64,000 nt of DNA from Prorocentrum cordatum (Eukaryota; Sar; Dinophyceae; Prorocentrales; Prorocentraceae): positions 1-64,000 of the forward strand of contig CAUYUJ010003424.1 in the NCBI GenBank assembly GCA_963575745.1, in the 5' to 3' direction. The notes beneath the pieces are model-generated. The model was not told the DNA's origin, ran no database searches, and saw only the letters and a program-made list of their open reading frames with translations. Shown here piece after piece: positions 1 through 10,939 of this stretch. Each line of letters begins with the position of its first letter. Positions within the stretch are counted from its first letter, which is position 1. The translations under genes were made by a program, and so were the position numbers.

Positions 1-917
1 GGCCCATCTCGCCTGAGACATCCTCGCAACTCTGAGCTCTGAGATGCCGTGCGCAAGGTGGTCCGGCCCGTTTCGCACAAGACATTCTCGCAACTCTGAG
101 CTCTCAGACGCTGCGCAAGAGGTGGTCCAGCCTGGGGGTCCAGAAGACCACATGTTACATATCCTCCCTGGGACCCTGGAAGCCCCAGGAGGCCCCAGAG
201 AGCTTCAGGAGGCCGCAGGACGCCCAGGACAGGCCCCGGGGGTCCGCAGGATATTCCCAGGAGGCTCCCAGGAGGCCCCAGGAGGCACACTATCAGAACG
301 TGTCCAGTTAATACACATCCGGTGTCGATTCGTTGATTTTTCCTGCTCTTGTGGCCCACCCCACCCCCCCTTTTTGGGGGGCCCCGACGGCCACATGTTA
401 GATATCCCCCTGGGAGCCCCAAGAGGCTTCAGGAAGCCCCAGGTGGGGTCCAGGAGGCCACAGGAGGCCCAGGAGAAAGCCCTAGGAGGTCACCAAGAGT
501 TCCCAGGAGGCCCCAGAGGGCCCCGGCAACTCGGAGCTCTGAGACGCCGCGCTCGAGGTGGTCCGGCCCGTTTCGCCTGAGACTTCCTCGCAGCACGTGT
601 CGCCCGAGACATCGTCGCAACTCTGGGGTCCGAAATGCCGCGCGCGAGGTGGTCCAGCCCGTTACGCTGGAGACATCCTCGCAACTCTGGGCTCCGAGAT
701 GCCGTTCGGGATGAAGAGGAGGTGGAGGAGGAGGAGGAGGAGGAGGAGGAGGAGAAGGAGGAGGAGGAGGAGGAGGAGGAGGAGGAGGAGGAGGAGGAGG
801 AGGAGGCATGTTTTAACATGCCATGCCAGCCCGCACTGGACGGGCACGCAATCGACCTTGGAAACCGCAGTGGGTCTAAAAACCTGTTTGGGGATACTGC
901 ACTCCGGCTATAATCTT
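1..917. repeat. Copy A of a ~0.9-kb duplicated block
   Basis: This stretch recurs at 2860-3697 with the same order of parts: satellite-like GAGACATCCTC units, a CCAGGAGGCC-rich stretch, a unique-looking stretch around 305-345, a (GAG)n tract and a closing stretch that ends in GGCTATAATC. A partial third copy lies at about 2420-2640. Copy A differs by point changes and by an extra CCAGGAGGCC section at 430-520. No coding function is visible; the open frames here are translations of the repeat. Confidence 0.8.
718..806. repeat. (GAG)n microsatellite in copy A
   Basis: Nearly pure GAG/GGA repeat of about 90 bp. It is followed directly by an 18-bp palindrome at 804-821 (GGCATGTT-TT-AACATGCC), which copy C keeps with one mismatch. 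Translated frames give only poly-Glu, poly-Leu or poly-Ser. Confidence 0.95.
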
Positions 918-1888
918 TTGAGACGTGCGCCCGCGTACCTCTCGGTATCATCCCCGGGGGAACCATAACGACATGCCCCCCCGCTTCCGCGCCCTCCCCC
1001 GCTTCCTCTTAAAGCTGCTTCTGAGTTCACAGCATGGCGGTGGAGCCTCTCACAGTGCCGACCCGACAGCTTACTCGTCGACCAGGTGCGACCTGGGACA
1101 AAGCTCAGATGGGCAACTCTGGGCTTCGGTACGGGTTCCTCGCAAACCGGTTTTTATCTCATTTTTTAGGCGACTTGGTCTCAAAACGTTCCGAAGGAGG
1201 GGTTGGTATAGGGAGGGAGGAGAGGAGGAGCAGGCAGGAGAGGATAGGATGCAGGCATGAGGAGGATGCGGGTGGGATGGAGTTTGCATGATGAAGGGCT
1301 CAACAGAATCGAGAGGTAGAACGGCCCGTTTCGCTTGGGACATCCTTCGAATACTGAGCTCCGAGATGCCGCACGCGAGGTGGTCCAGCCCGTTTCTCCC
1401 GAGCCATCCTCACAATGCGAAGCTCCGAGATGCCGCCATGCGCGCCCTGCCTTCCGCCCTCCGCAGACATCCGACGTCACGATTTTTGTTTCGAGACGTG
1501 CGCCCGCGGACCTCTCGATCTCGTCCCCGGGACTGGTTCTTCGTCAGGGTTCTTCGAGATGCTGCGCACGAGATGGTGTGCCCCGTTCTGCATGAAACCT
1601 CTCTCATTCCCCCCACCTCCCTCCCCTTGCCTCCCGCCTGCCTCCCCTTCCCTCCTTCCTCCTCACGCCTCTCGCCTTTCGCTGCTGTGCCTCTGCCTCC
1701 GCCTCCCCGTCGCCGTCTCCGTCATTTTGCCGCCTCAACATCGGCCATGCGCGCCTTGCCTTCCGCCATCCCCAGACATCCGACGTCCAGATGTTTGTTC
1801 CCCAAACAGCTTGCTGAACGTGGTGCTGTTGTGATAGAAGCTAACTCTGGCCGAGGGAAAGGGGAGCAGAGACATCCTCAAAAAAATC
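918..1888. other. Gene-free stretch with a 46-bp dispersed repeat
   Basis: No supported gene. A segment of about 46 bp starting GAGACGTGCGCCCGCG at 918-964 recurs at 1493-1538. Two diverged units of the 64-bp satellite lie at about 1317-1440. The stretch 1610-1740 is C/T-rich. Open frames here have no recognisable domain. Confidence 0.6.
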
Positions 1889-2530
1889 TGATGGTCCGGG
1901 CCGTTTCGCTTGAGCCATCCTCACAACTCTCGTTTCTGAGTTGGCCGGGGTGGCCGTTTCGCCTGAGACACCCTCGAAAAGTTACGCTCCGGGACGCCGC
2001 GCGAGAGGTGGTCCGGGCCGTTTCGCTTGAGACATCCTCGAAACTCTGAGCTCCGAGGTGCCGTGCGAGAGGTGGTCCGGCCCGTTTCGCCTAAGACATC
2101 CTCGCAACTCCAGGCTCCGAGATGACGATTGCGAGGTGGTTCGGCCCGTTTCGCCTGAGACATCCTCGAAACTCTGAGCCCCGAGATGCCGTGCGAGAGG
2201 TGGTCCGGCCCGTTGCGCCTGAGACATCCTCGCAACTCTGGGCTCCGAGATGCCGCTTGCGAGGTGGTCCGGCCCGTTTCGCCTGAGACATCCTCGCAAC
2301 TCTGGGCCCCGAGGTGCAGCGCAAGAGGTGGTCCGGCCCGTTTCGACTGAGACATCCTCGCAACTCTGAGCTGAGATGCCCTGCGCGAGGTGGTCCGGCC
2401 CGTCTCGCCTGAGACATCCTCGCATTTCTGAGCTCTGAGATGCCGTGCGCAAGGTGGTCCGGCCCGTTTCGCACAAGACATTCTCCTAACTCTGAGCTCC
2501 CAGATGCCGCGCAAGAGGTGGTCCAGCCTG
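1889..2530. repeat. 64-bp tandem satellite array
   Basis: About ten head-to-tail units, each carrying CGCCTGAGACATCCTCGCAA, a CTCTGAGCTCCGAGATGCC-like stretch and GGTGGTCCGGCCCGTTTCG. The GAGACATCCT core recurs near 2029, 2093, 2157, 2221, 2285, 2349 and 2411, mostly at 64-bp spacing. The array continues more irregularly to about 2860. Because 64 is not a multiple of three, the minus-strand frames read through it as a cycling low-information peptide, which I do not regard as a protein. Confidence 0.9.
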
Positions 2531-2859
2531 GGGGCCCAGAAGACCATCTCTTACATATCTCCCCTGGGACCTTAGGAGCCCCAGGAGGCCCCAGAGAGCT
2601 CCAGGAGGCCGCAGGACGCCCAGGACAGGCCCTGCAACTCGGAGCTCTGAGACGCCGCGCTCGTGGTGGTCCGGCCCGTTTCGCCTGAGACTTCCTCGCA
2701 GCACGTTTCGCAAGAGACATCGTCGCAACTCTGGAGTCCGATATGCCGCGCGCGAGGTGGTCCAGCCCGTTACGCTGGAGACATCCTCGCAACTCTGGGC
2801 TCCGAGATGCCCTGCGCGGGGTGGTCCGGCCCGTTGCGCCTGAGACATCCTCGCAACTC

Positions 2860-3697
2860 TGAGCTCTGAGATGCCATGCGCAAGGTGGTCCGGCCCGTTT
2901 CGCTTGAGACATTCTGGCAATTCTGACTGAGCTCCCAGATGCCGCGCAAGAGGTGGTCCAGCCTGGGGGCCCAGAAAACCACATGTTACACATCCCCCCT
3001 GGGAGCCCCAGGAGGCCCCAGAGAGCTTCAGGAGGCCGCAAGACGCCCAGGACAGGCCCCAGGGGTCCGCAGGAGATTCCCAGGAGGCTCCCAGGAGGCC
3101 CCAGGAAGCTCCCTATCAGCACGTCAAGTTAATACACACCCGGTGCCGATTCGTTGAGTCTTCCTGCTCTTGTGGCCCCCCCCCTCATTTTGGGAGGCCC
3201 CGACGGCCACATGTTAGATATCCCCCCCTGGGAGCCCCAAGAGGCTTCAGGAAGCCCCAGGTGGGGTCCAGGAGGCCACAAGAGGCCCCCGCAACTCGGA
3301 GCTCTGAGACGCCGCGCTCGTGGTGGTCCGGCCCGTTTCGCCTGAGACTTCCTTGCAGCACGTGTCGCCCGAGACATCGTCGCAACTCTGGGGTCCGATA
3401 TGCCGCGCGCGAGGTGGTCCAGCCCGTTACGCTGGAGACATCCTCGCAACTCTGGGCTCCGAGATGACGTTCGGGATGAAGAGGAGGTGGAGGAGGAGGA
3501 GGAGGGATGATAGGAGGACAAAAAAGGCGAGGATGGTATGAGGAGGAGGAGGAGCAGGAGGGGGAGCAGGAGGAGGAGGAGGAGGAAAAGGAGGAGGCAT
3601 GTTTTACCATGCCATGCCAGCCCGCACTGGACGGGCACGCAATCGACCTTGGAAACCGCAGTGGGTTTAAAAAACCTGTTTGGGGATACTTCACTCC
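2860..3697. repeat. Copy C of the ~0.9-kb duplicated block
   Basis: Second full copy of the block at 1-917, ending at the same GGCTATAATC boundary. The (GAG)n tract (3485-3597) is interrupted. To its right the sequence changes abruptly to the decayed retroelement, so this boundary is either the edge of the duplicated block or the truncation point of the retroelement. Confidence 0.8.
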
Positions 3698-3715
3698 GGC
3701 TATAATCGTTTTGCT

Positions 3716-4760
3716 TCATCCAGGCATCAGTTGGTAGTGCTGTCTGTTGTTGTTCAGTATCGGGTGAAGTAAGTGTCGGAAATTCGGAAATAGGGGGTAG
3801 CGCGCGGCCGCGCTCAATCGAAGGGGGGGGGAGACGATCGTCATCGACGGTCGTAACCCGCCTTGGGTTTGGTCGCTGTCCCTCGCTTCCAAGTACGATT
3901 GGCGCCGGAAACTCCCAGTGCAATCGAGTACGGATGTTCGTCGCACCATTTGGTAGTGGTACATTGTACCCGATCGGTTGATTTTGAACCTGAATGTCCT
4001 GTATTAAAATACTGTCGCCGAGGATCAGCGTCACCCAGCGTGCCACATGATCCCATTGAGGGCCATTCTTAGGAGACTGGACGTAAGTCCGAGCTCCTGT
4101 GTCCACTCGTGCGTGTACGGTGAGGTGTGCAGCACTTGTATGATTTCTCTTTGCTTCACGAAAATCTATTTCATCAATTAGCCTTGCAGTCTTGATGGCA
4201 AGTGTTTTGTTTCGCCATTCCGCCCTCAGGGAGCTTTGGCAGTACCGATCTAACTCGTGTTCTGCGTGTTGCGCGGGTTTCCCTGCAGGCCCTGCTGTTT
4301 GGCATGCGCATTTCCACAGATTGGTCGGGATGCGCGTGTAGGTGGTTGCCACCTGCAGGGACGAACCGCTCGGTAAACGAATTGAACAGTCCTACTTCAG
4401 ACAGAAGTGGCCACACCGCATATGAAGGACCTGCGAGCATAAGTCCTCAATAGTATCGCGTATAGGACCTAATTTCCAGAAGTGTCCTGGAGGTCCCACA
4501 AGGACAATAGACATACGTAGAGCCTGAGATTTGGTCATAAGATTTTGGATGCGCTGGCAATGTGGCCCCGCCCGCTTCCCAGACAATCGCGCATGGCAGT
4601 CAGCGGGCGTTGCCGCCAACAGTAGTTGGTAATCCCCTGGTAGTGAGCCACCCAAGTACTGTGTACCAGTAGAGGTCATAACCTCCTCGTGTAATACAAT
4701 CACACATGTATCCTCGAGCTCGGACTTCCGCGCAAGCTGCTCGTATATCTTCAATGACAA
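3716..4760 (-). pseudogene. Conserved C-terminal region with in-frame TAG
   Basis: One frame runs from 4760 to about 3716 with a single TAG at about 4392. Before it the frame reads PPGHFWKLGPIRDTIEDL and LHMRCGHFCLK; after it LPSGSSLQVATTYTRIPTN, LWKCACQ and AEWRNKTLAIKTARLIDEI. The two halves read naturally as one protein with the stop between FCLK and DCSIR. I recognise this stretch from dinoflagellate retroelement polyproteins but not as a named domain. Past 3716 the frame runs into the satellite block. Confidence 0.55.
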
Positions 4761-4789
4761 GGGCGCGAGAGTGACAATGATGAGATGAG

Positions 4790-5505
4790 CGTTATTGTTC
4801 TTCGGCAGCCGCGCAGCCGGGTCCGCCGCCGCCCCTGGCGCGCACAGCAGCCGCCTGGGAAAAGCATGCTGGTGTCCCCGAGCCTGAAGACAGCTCCTCA
4901 GTATACCTCAGTGCGCGGCATGTCTGGGCAAGCGCGAAAGGCCGTGGCACGCGCCTGCCCCCGTCGCTCATTTTCAAGCGATGGTGGCGTCCAGACGCCC
5001 GTGCCATGGGCCCCTGAACCACTGCTCGATGTCAAGATGTCATACTTCTCGGCAGTGTCGCTCACTGCAGCAGGTTGCCCCGCATCGTTGTCGGGCGGCG
5101 CCCGCTTGCTGCCCTCCTCATAGATAGCTTGATGGACCTTCGCCTGTAAGTTCCGCAAGGCGAAGTCCTGATCGGCAGGCGTGGGGCTGCGCCCATGCAC
5201 CGTATTCCTGCGATGCCAGGTCTTGAGGTGTTGTTCACCGTAGACTGAATCGCGTAAGGAAGCGTCTCCTCGTTGATGGAGTGACTGAGGCCCCTGGTGT
5301 CCTGGGACATCATGTACGCGTGGGTGTCGTTAGGAGCGGGCGCCCCCGCGCTGCTGCATGCAGGTTGCCCCGCCATCGGCTCCGAATCTGCGACCTCCTT
5401 GATGAGTGCGGGTGTTTCCTCGCGCTGAGGGTTGGCCATGGCAGTAAGCGCCGTCGAGCCATTGGCCTCTGTTGCGACCCCGTACTCGCCGACCATAATC
5501 GCCAA
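4790..5505 (-). pseudogene. Polyprotein segment after the protease
   Basis: Two consecutive frames carry protein-like sequence: 5505 to about 5230, then 5200-4898, reading DFALRNLQAKVHQAIYEEG and EKYDILTSSSGSG. AGxPA palindromes at 5360-5373 and 5070-5083 sit in frame in both. No domain is recognised; the frame change near 5220 is another lesion. Confidence 0.45.
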
Positions 5506-6439
5506 GTGTCCTGATGGTGTCTTTTATCAGGTACAGCGCCCTGGCGCCTTTACCAAGGGGGGGCCTGTGCATGTCTGTACCTGGGATGACCATCTTCTCA
5601 TGTTCCTGCTCAAGGATCAAGATGGCGCGCATTTTTGACGTGCGCCTTAACCCCAGGGTTGCATGTCGATTCTCGCCAGATCCCTCTGCCACGCTGGCTG
5701 AGGTGTCTAAACTGGCAAGAGCGAGTGCCCCTGCGGAGTCGCCCCTTTGATTGCAATCTTGCAATGCGTCGACTTGTCGCAAACGGCGGCTCCATGCCCC
5801 ACTCCAGACACAGACGGCATCTTTGTCATATCCAGCTTCTTGATGCCGGGGCCATGGGAGCGCGAAACTCGCTCGAATGTCTGCGCAGCTCAAGCCAATA
5901 ATGTTGATATTGCTGCCAATGTCCAACAAGATAGTCAGCGTTTCATCCACCATGGTTCCACTGTTCGCTGCCAGGGCTAACTCGCGTCGTTCACCGAATA
6001 TGCCCGGCACAGCGGACAGCGTCGTGCCGTGCATGCCTTTGCGGCACCTTTGACCCAACACCCACTGATCCCTTGTCATCGACGTAAAGACGTTCATGTA
6101 CTCCCCGGCCTCTTCTTCTGTGATAGGATGCTTCTGGGAGATCCATGAAGAAGGGTACTCGTCATACCTATAGGGATGCTGTTCAGCAAATGGAATGTTC
6201 TTCAAAGTGTCCTCGTCGGCACGCACGGCTGTCTGCCCATCTGTATTGACCAGCAGCAAGGCGTGTAGCATGTCTCGCTCAGACATGGCACTGGCACCCC
6301 TGCGCGCACTCGCTGGGCTCTCGGTTCTGCGCGTGCGTAGCGGGTTTCCCCGCGCACTGCTATATGGCGTGCGAATCCAGTGCACGCTTGCCTCAGTGGA
6401 TCTCTCTATACGCCTCAGCCTCGCCTCATTGGCAGGCAA
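5506..6439 (-). pseudogene. Retropepsin-like protease region (degenerate)
   Basis: Residues 170-182 of this frame read ILLDIGSNINIIG at about 5935-5890, the flap-proximal active-site strand of retroviral-type aspartic proteases, in which the catalytic triad is normally D-T/S-G. Here it is D-I-G. Downstream the coding signal shifts frame: one frame reads HGAAVCDKSTHCKIAI (5800-5750) and the original frame resumes near SKMRAILILEQEHEKMVIPG (5600), again with small indels between. An intact enzyme would cut the gag-pol polyprotein. The Ile in the triad and the frame changes make this copy inactive. Confidence 0.6.
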
Positions 6440-6480
6440 CCCTGCTGGCGTCGTTGCGGCAGGTGTAGCTGCTGATTCGG

Positions 6481-7677
6481 CTACCTGGCTACCAGAGGCA
6501 TTTGCACTTCTGTGGCTGGCATTGCGGCCGTTGGGTTCTGCCGCGCATCAGAAGGTGCAGCAGGTTGCCCCGCAGATGCAGCTGTTGGCTCTGCAGCAGC
6601 TGTAGTGCCTGTCATCATCGCCGCGATGCGGTTCAGCTCTTCACGGAGGTCTCTGAGTTCATTTGCCCCGCGGAGTATTGCTTCATGTCGATCCGCTGCG
6701 TTATGCCCCCCAGCATGGGCACACTGAAACTCAGCTGTGATGGGGCCTACATCTCTGCAAAAAGCGCATGGTGCTTCACTTGGTGCGCCTTCCAGCTGTC
6801 GTTCCACGTGCGCGTGTGCTACGCGATCCCAGCACTGCGCACGAAACATATGACATCACTGAAGCCTCCACACCTTGTCGTGGTGTACAAACTCTTCAAG
6901 GCAGATGGCGCATTTGGTGAAATCACCGTTACTTATAATCGGTGGCGCGGCAGATGGCCTGACGCCCGTCTGTCGATCAAGCGTGGATTCTCCCATCTCA
7001 CACCAGCTCGGTGAGATTGCGGGTGCCATTGGTAGCCCCGCGGACATTGATATCATCGCAACCGCTGCTGACAGACTCATGGCGGGTTGCCCCGCAGCTG
7101 TAGGAGCAGCGGGTGCCCCCGCGCGATTCATCATGCGGCGTAGCTGTCGCTCCTGATTGCGTTGGTGGCGAGTCAGTTGCAATGAGAGGTTGGCCTGCTG
7201 CGCCTCGTGGATGGCCAATATCTCGGGACGCAACTCTGGGCCGCGTTGATTAACCTCCTGGTCCATGTGAGCTGCCAGGTACCCGTAGCGGGGCACCTGG
7301 CCTGGAATACCGGATTCGTATCCGGCTCCCCGCGTCAGCTGGGACCGATAGAAATCATCGGCAGTCGCCCGAAAGCACGGGCTTTCGGGTTGAATGCCCA
7401 CCCCAGGAATACCAGTCGCCTGACCATAGTAACCAGAAAACATAGGCGCATCCATAGGCGGTGCAAAAGGCCTCTCAGCAGCCGCCGGATCGCACGCCGG
7501 ATGGCTGAAGAATGCTGGTATGTATCCATATCTATCAGGATGATCAGGTGATGGATTCGCGTCTGGAACGTATTCCCAGGGCGGAGTCCAGCTGGCGCTC
7601 GGGAGGTCGATGCCGCCCCGCCTCATCTTCTCCATAGCCTCACGCATCTGCCTGTGCATCCACTGCTGCTGCCCCAA
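6481..7677 (-). pseudogene. Polyprotein segment with a RING finger cut by TGA
   Basis: The frame begins Gln/Met-rich, passes a Pro/Tyr-rich middle and reaches a RING-like motif at about 6915-6760: CAICLEEF...VWRLQ, then TGA, then CHMFRAQCWD and, 26 residues later, CAFC. In intact RING-H2 fingers the stretch reads C-x-H-x2-H-x2-C. Here a TGA falls in the first half, and the second ligand His is Arg (FRAQC). Both halves are in one frame, so the stop is a lesion or a read-through site, not a gene boundary. A RING would recruit E2 ubiquitin ligases. I have the impression that such fingers occur in dinoflagellate retroelement polyproteins, but cannot check it. Confidence 0.6.
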
Positions 7678-7701
7678 TAGGCTCTCGGCCCTCTGGGCAG
7701 A

Positions 7702-8550
7702 CTACTGGTCTGTAATAGCTGGTTGCCCCGCAACAGCACGCGGAGATGCAGATGGCGATGTAGCCTGCAAGGCTTGGTAGTGCTGAGGGTCCGTTCTGAT
7801 GCTGTGGAGTCTGGTCTGCAAACTGTCGGTGCTCTCAGCGCTCCGCGGGGCGCCGAACGGGGTCGCGGCCCTGTTCATGGGTGCGAATTCGGCGGGTGGC
7901 CCCGCAGGTGCAAGCAACTCCTGCGCCTGATTACGCCAGGGGTCGCTCGCGCGCAGTTCGTCGTTCAGCGAGACTCCGCTGGATGTCGTGCCAGACAGGT
8001 CAGTCAGCGCTCTGAGCTTGGATCCGTGACCGATCCGAGCTTCCCGCAGGCGCCCCCGCTGGATACGCCTCTTGCATCGTGAATAAAGGCATGTTCTACC
8101 TCCGCCGAAGGTGTCGAAAATAGGTGCCTTGAGATTACAGGGAGTCCCAGGCGCAATCCATGCTTTCAATGTCGAAGCATCGCGTGGGTACTCATCGCAT
8201 TCCCTTGGCACAGGAGTGGGACCGTGCAGGTTGCCCCGCTCGTTGTCTTCAAGATGCAATTCGTTGACCCAAACCTGCCCAACTCGATCATATTTGCATT
8301 GAGCACAATAAGGCATGATACCAATAAGTTGAACAATGTGGCTTGGCAAAATTCTGCCTTGGATGCCCGACGTCATGATGATGTCGTTGGCAGACCGCCA
8401 GACCGGGATGTTGTCGCGAAGTAGGTTCTTGAGGCACACCCTGATCAGAGCGTCGGATTCCACCCGCAGGCCTGACTGGATCCGCCCATCTATGGGCATC
8501 CGCGAAGCCACTGCCTGCCCTCCCCTCTGGGATTGCCCTCGCCGCGGCAA
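7702..8550 (-). pseudogene. Polyprotein segment before the RING region
   Basis: Open frame of 282 residues with mixed, protein-like composition: a first half with ILPSHIVQLIGIMPYCAQCKYDRVG (the CAQC could be half a metal site), then a proline-rich half with two palindrome-encoded inserts. It ends in a TAG directly followed, in the same frame, by the next segment, so the two were one protein. No family recognised. Confidence 0.45.
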
Positions 8551-8605
8551 GACAGACCGAAGTGTATTATGTTCGGGGCGTTATCCATTGCGCGCCGTGG
8601 ATGAA

Positions 8606-9405
8606 TTAGCATGGCGCTCCCGGTTCGCTCAGGTCTGCTACCCGCGAGCACAGAGATTGTGGGCGCCCGATGCCTGGATTGCTGTCCAATGCAGGGGCGC
8701 GAAAAGTACGTCGGGCGGGCTTCCCCGCAAAACTTAACTTATCCACCTGAAATCGATTCGCCTGCTTGCCGGGGTCGTTGTCGAACATCCCGCAGAGGTC
8801 GAGCACAGCCTGTGCTTGATGTGCCCAGTGCCGGCCTCGGAGGCATTTCTTGGTGACTTTCAGGTGATGAATATGCAAATGCTCGTGGTTCTCCGGCGGC
8901 CAATTCTCCAGCAGGTCTCGGAGGCCCACCCTGCCGCCGAACTCGTCGAGCGAGGTGACACAGACGATGAACCGATGGGAGAGAGCCGGTCGCTGCGAAA
9001 TGGCCTGCGCCGAGTGGCTGTAGCGAGCCACTCCGAGCAACAACGCTTATCGTGCTCACTCGGGAGCTTCGTGCTGATATGCTCCTGGCGCAGTATCTGC
9101 GCTAAGTATTCCTCCTCGGAATTGAAGCAACGATCAGGCTCTTTCCGCAAGATGTTGCGGACGCGCTGGCGGCCAAGAGCATCGTTATCAGCGTGTGTGG
9201 CGGTGCATTCTACATTGCATTGTACCACTCTGTATCGGTCAGAGCCGTCAGCGGCAGAGGGCCCGTAGGCTGGGTTGACCTTCATATGGTGCAGGTTTCC
9301 CAAGGTTTCCCAGAATCGCCTGCTTCCCTCTGCCAATTCAAGGGTAGCAGCAGGTTGCCCCGCAGACGCAGAGGATGGTTCAGCGGCTGCCCCCGCAGGG
9401 GTCAC
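8606..9405 (-). pseudogene. Polyprotein segment, frameshifted, function unknown
   Basis: The first part (9405 to about 9000) reads ETLGNLHHMKVNPAYGP..., followed by a frame change to a well-composed stretch DEFGGRVGLRDLLENWP and HLHIHHLKVTKKCLRG near 8950-8830. Composition is protein-like on both sides of the shift, and AGxPA palindromes lie at 9350-9363, 9383-9396 and 8715-8728. I recognise no domain. Confidence 0.4.
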
Positions 9406-9439
9406 TGCCGCAGCTGGCGCTGCAGATGAGCTTGCACTC

Positions 9440-10136
9440 TCAGATGGGTTCTTCCTTTCGCGGATGTCGTGGCACTGGCATCTGGCGATCTTCGGAGCAG
9501 CTCCTGGTTTTTTTTAATGTAGTCTGCAGCGCCATCTCAACCTCATCTCGCTGCGAGGAGGGCCCCATGGCTGCGCATTTCAATGGCGGGGCCCAGCCAG
9601 CTCCCCTGTGGAGCCTGCCAGGAGTTGGTCCGCGCATGTATACAGGTTCCTTCGGCGCGGGGGCACTGCTGCCTCGGAACGCCGATGCTGCCGCAGCCGC
9701 TGCGGGCCCCCTGGAGTGCTGTCTGCAAGCAGGTTCCCCCGCAGACCTGTGTGGCGCGTTGCTTCCAAGGTCGGCCCCTGCTGGGCCGGTCCTCATCCTT
9801 TGTTTAGATGATGCTGGAATTGGTGACGTTGGTGTACTTGGTGATGGAGATATATCGACGTCCTTCTCAGATCGCTTCTTCTGAGAATTCGGAACCTTGG
9901 GCGGTTCCTCAGCGGGGGCCCCCGCATTTGAAGACGCCGCAGGTTCCCCCGCATCTCTCGATGATGACATGCAAAGTGGCATGTTCTTGATCTGAGCCTT
10001 GCTTTTGATGGCCAACTTATAGTGTCCATCGTTCAGCTTGCACAGTATTTTGGCGACTGGCCATCCAACTTCTCTGGAATGATACGACACCATTGTGCCA
10101 GGCGCCAAGTCCACGTCCTCCGTCGCTGGTTGGGCA
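9440..10136 (-). pseudogene. Polyprotein segment with Tudor/SH3-like start, unassigned
   Basis: Frame changes again near 10130. The first 40 residues (GTMVSYHSREVGWPVAKIL, then a DGHYKLAIKSKAQI-type strand) have the pattern of a small beta-barrel such as a Tudor or SH3-like domain; this is shape recognition, not a family match. The rest is low-complexity Pro/Ser/Ala with three AGEPA or AGAPA inserts (9729-9742, 9912-9925, 9939-9952). No catalytic motif is seen. Confidence 0.4.
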
Positions 10137-10939
10137 TGACCAAATCAGCAGTGCGCGACTCGCTGCTGTCCGCTGCGTAAGTGTATTCGTATTCTGAACC
10201 ATGTGCAGCGGCAGTCGGGTCAACTGCCTTAGCTTGGACAGGGTCGTCATCCCTTTTATCGCCCTTCGGAGGATCAGCGCCTTCATGAGAAGAGGAGGCG
10301 GGTTGCCCCGCAGGTGATGCCTCAACCATGATTTCATGATATCCTCGAATGCATCGCTTGGGGCGGTGATTTGTGTCGGGGTTCTTCCACCTTTGCTCAG
10401 TGAGTTTTGCCTCGTTGTCGGCGATCGGCTGGTCATCAGCTTTGGCCATGCATAGTCTAGGGGAAGGGTTAGTGGGATCCACCTTGCGACCCAAACCATC
10501 TCCATAGGACCAGACCCACGGTGTCTTCTCAAAGTTGGGGCTTCTTGAAGGACGCTCCATCGGACATTCTGGTCTGCGGTCCGCAGGATTTCCGCAGCTG
10601 CAGACCTGGCACTGGCATTCTTCTCGATCCTTGACAGTGACCCTTTTTGCGTTCCTCTTGGCAAGCGCGGGGGTCGACTCAATACCAAAACCTCTGTTGG
10701 CACGGGCGATCTTGCCGTCGGCGCCCCGCGTGACATTGCGGAGTGAGTGCCAGCGGCGGATGTCGTGCTCGGCCCAGCCGTCGTCGAGCCAGCGCTGCGT
10801 GGTTGGTGCTGAAATAATGGCGAACCAGCCCATGATCTTCGTTGCTGACGAGATGCCGCAGGCCTGGGCCGTCGGATTCGCCTGGCCGGCCCTCGTCCTG
10901 AGGCGGGTTTCCCCGCGAGCGCCCCCTTCTAGGTGGAGT
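10033..10939 (-). pseudogene. Polyprotein segment with a Cys cluster, function unknown
   Basis: The coding signal moves to another minus-strand frame here. The segment is rich in Trp and aromatic residues (for example TTQRWLDDGWAEHDIRRWH near 10790) and carries a cysteine cluster ECQCQVCSCGNPADRRPEC near 10600 that could bind a metal. It ends in a proline/acid-rich part with an AGQPA insert at 10298-10311. I recognise no family. Its place between the zinc knuckle and the protease suggests it belongs to the same polyprotein. Confidence 0.45.

Noticed and set aside
429-3122. Minus-strand frames encoding MSQAKRAGPP / RRNGPDHL-type repeats
   Set aside because: They arise from the 64-bp satellite, whose period is not a multiple of three, so the peptide cycles through frames; no start, domain or unique flank.
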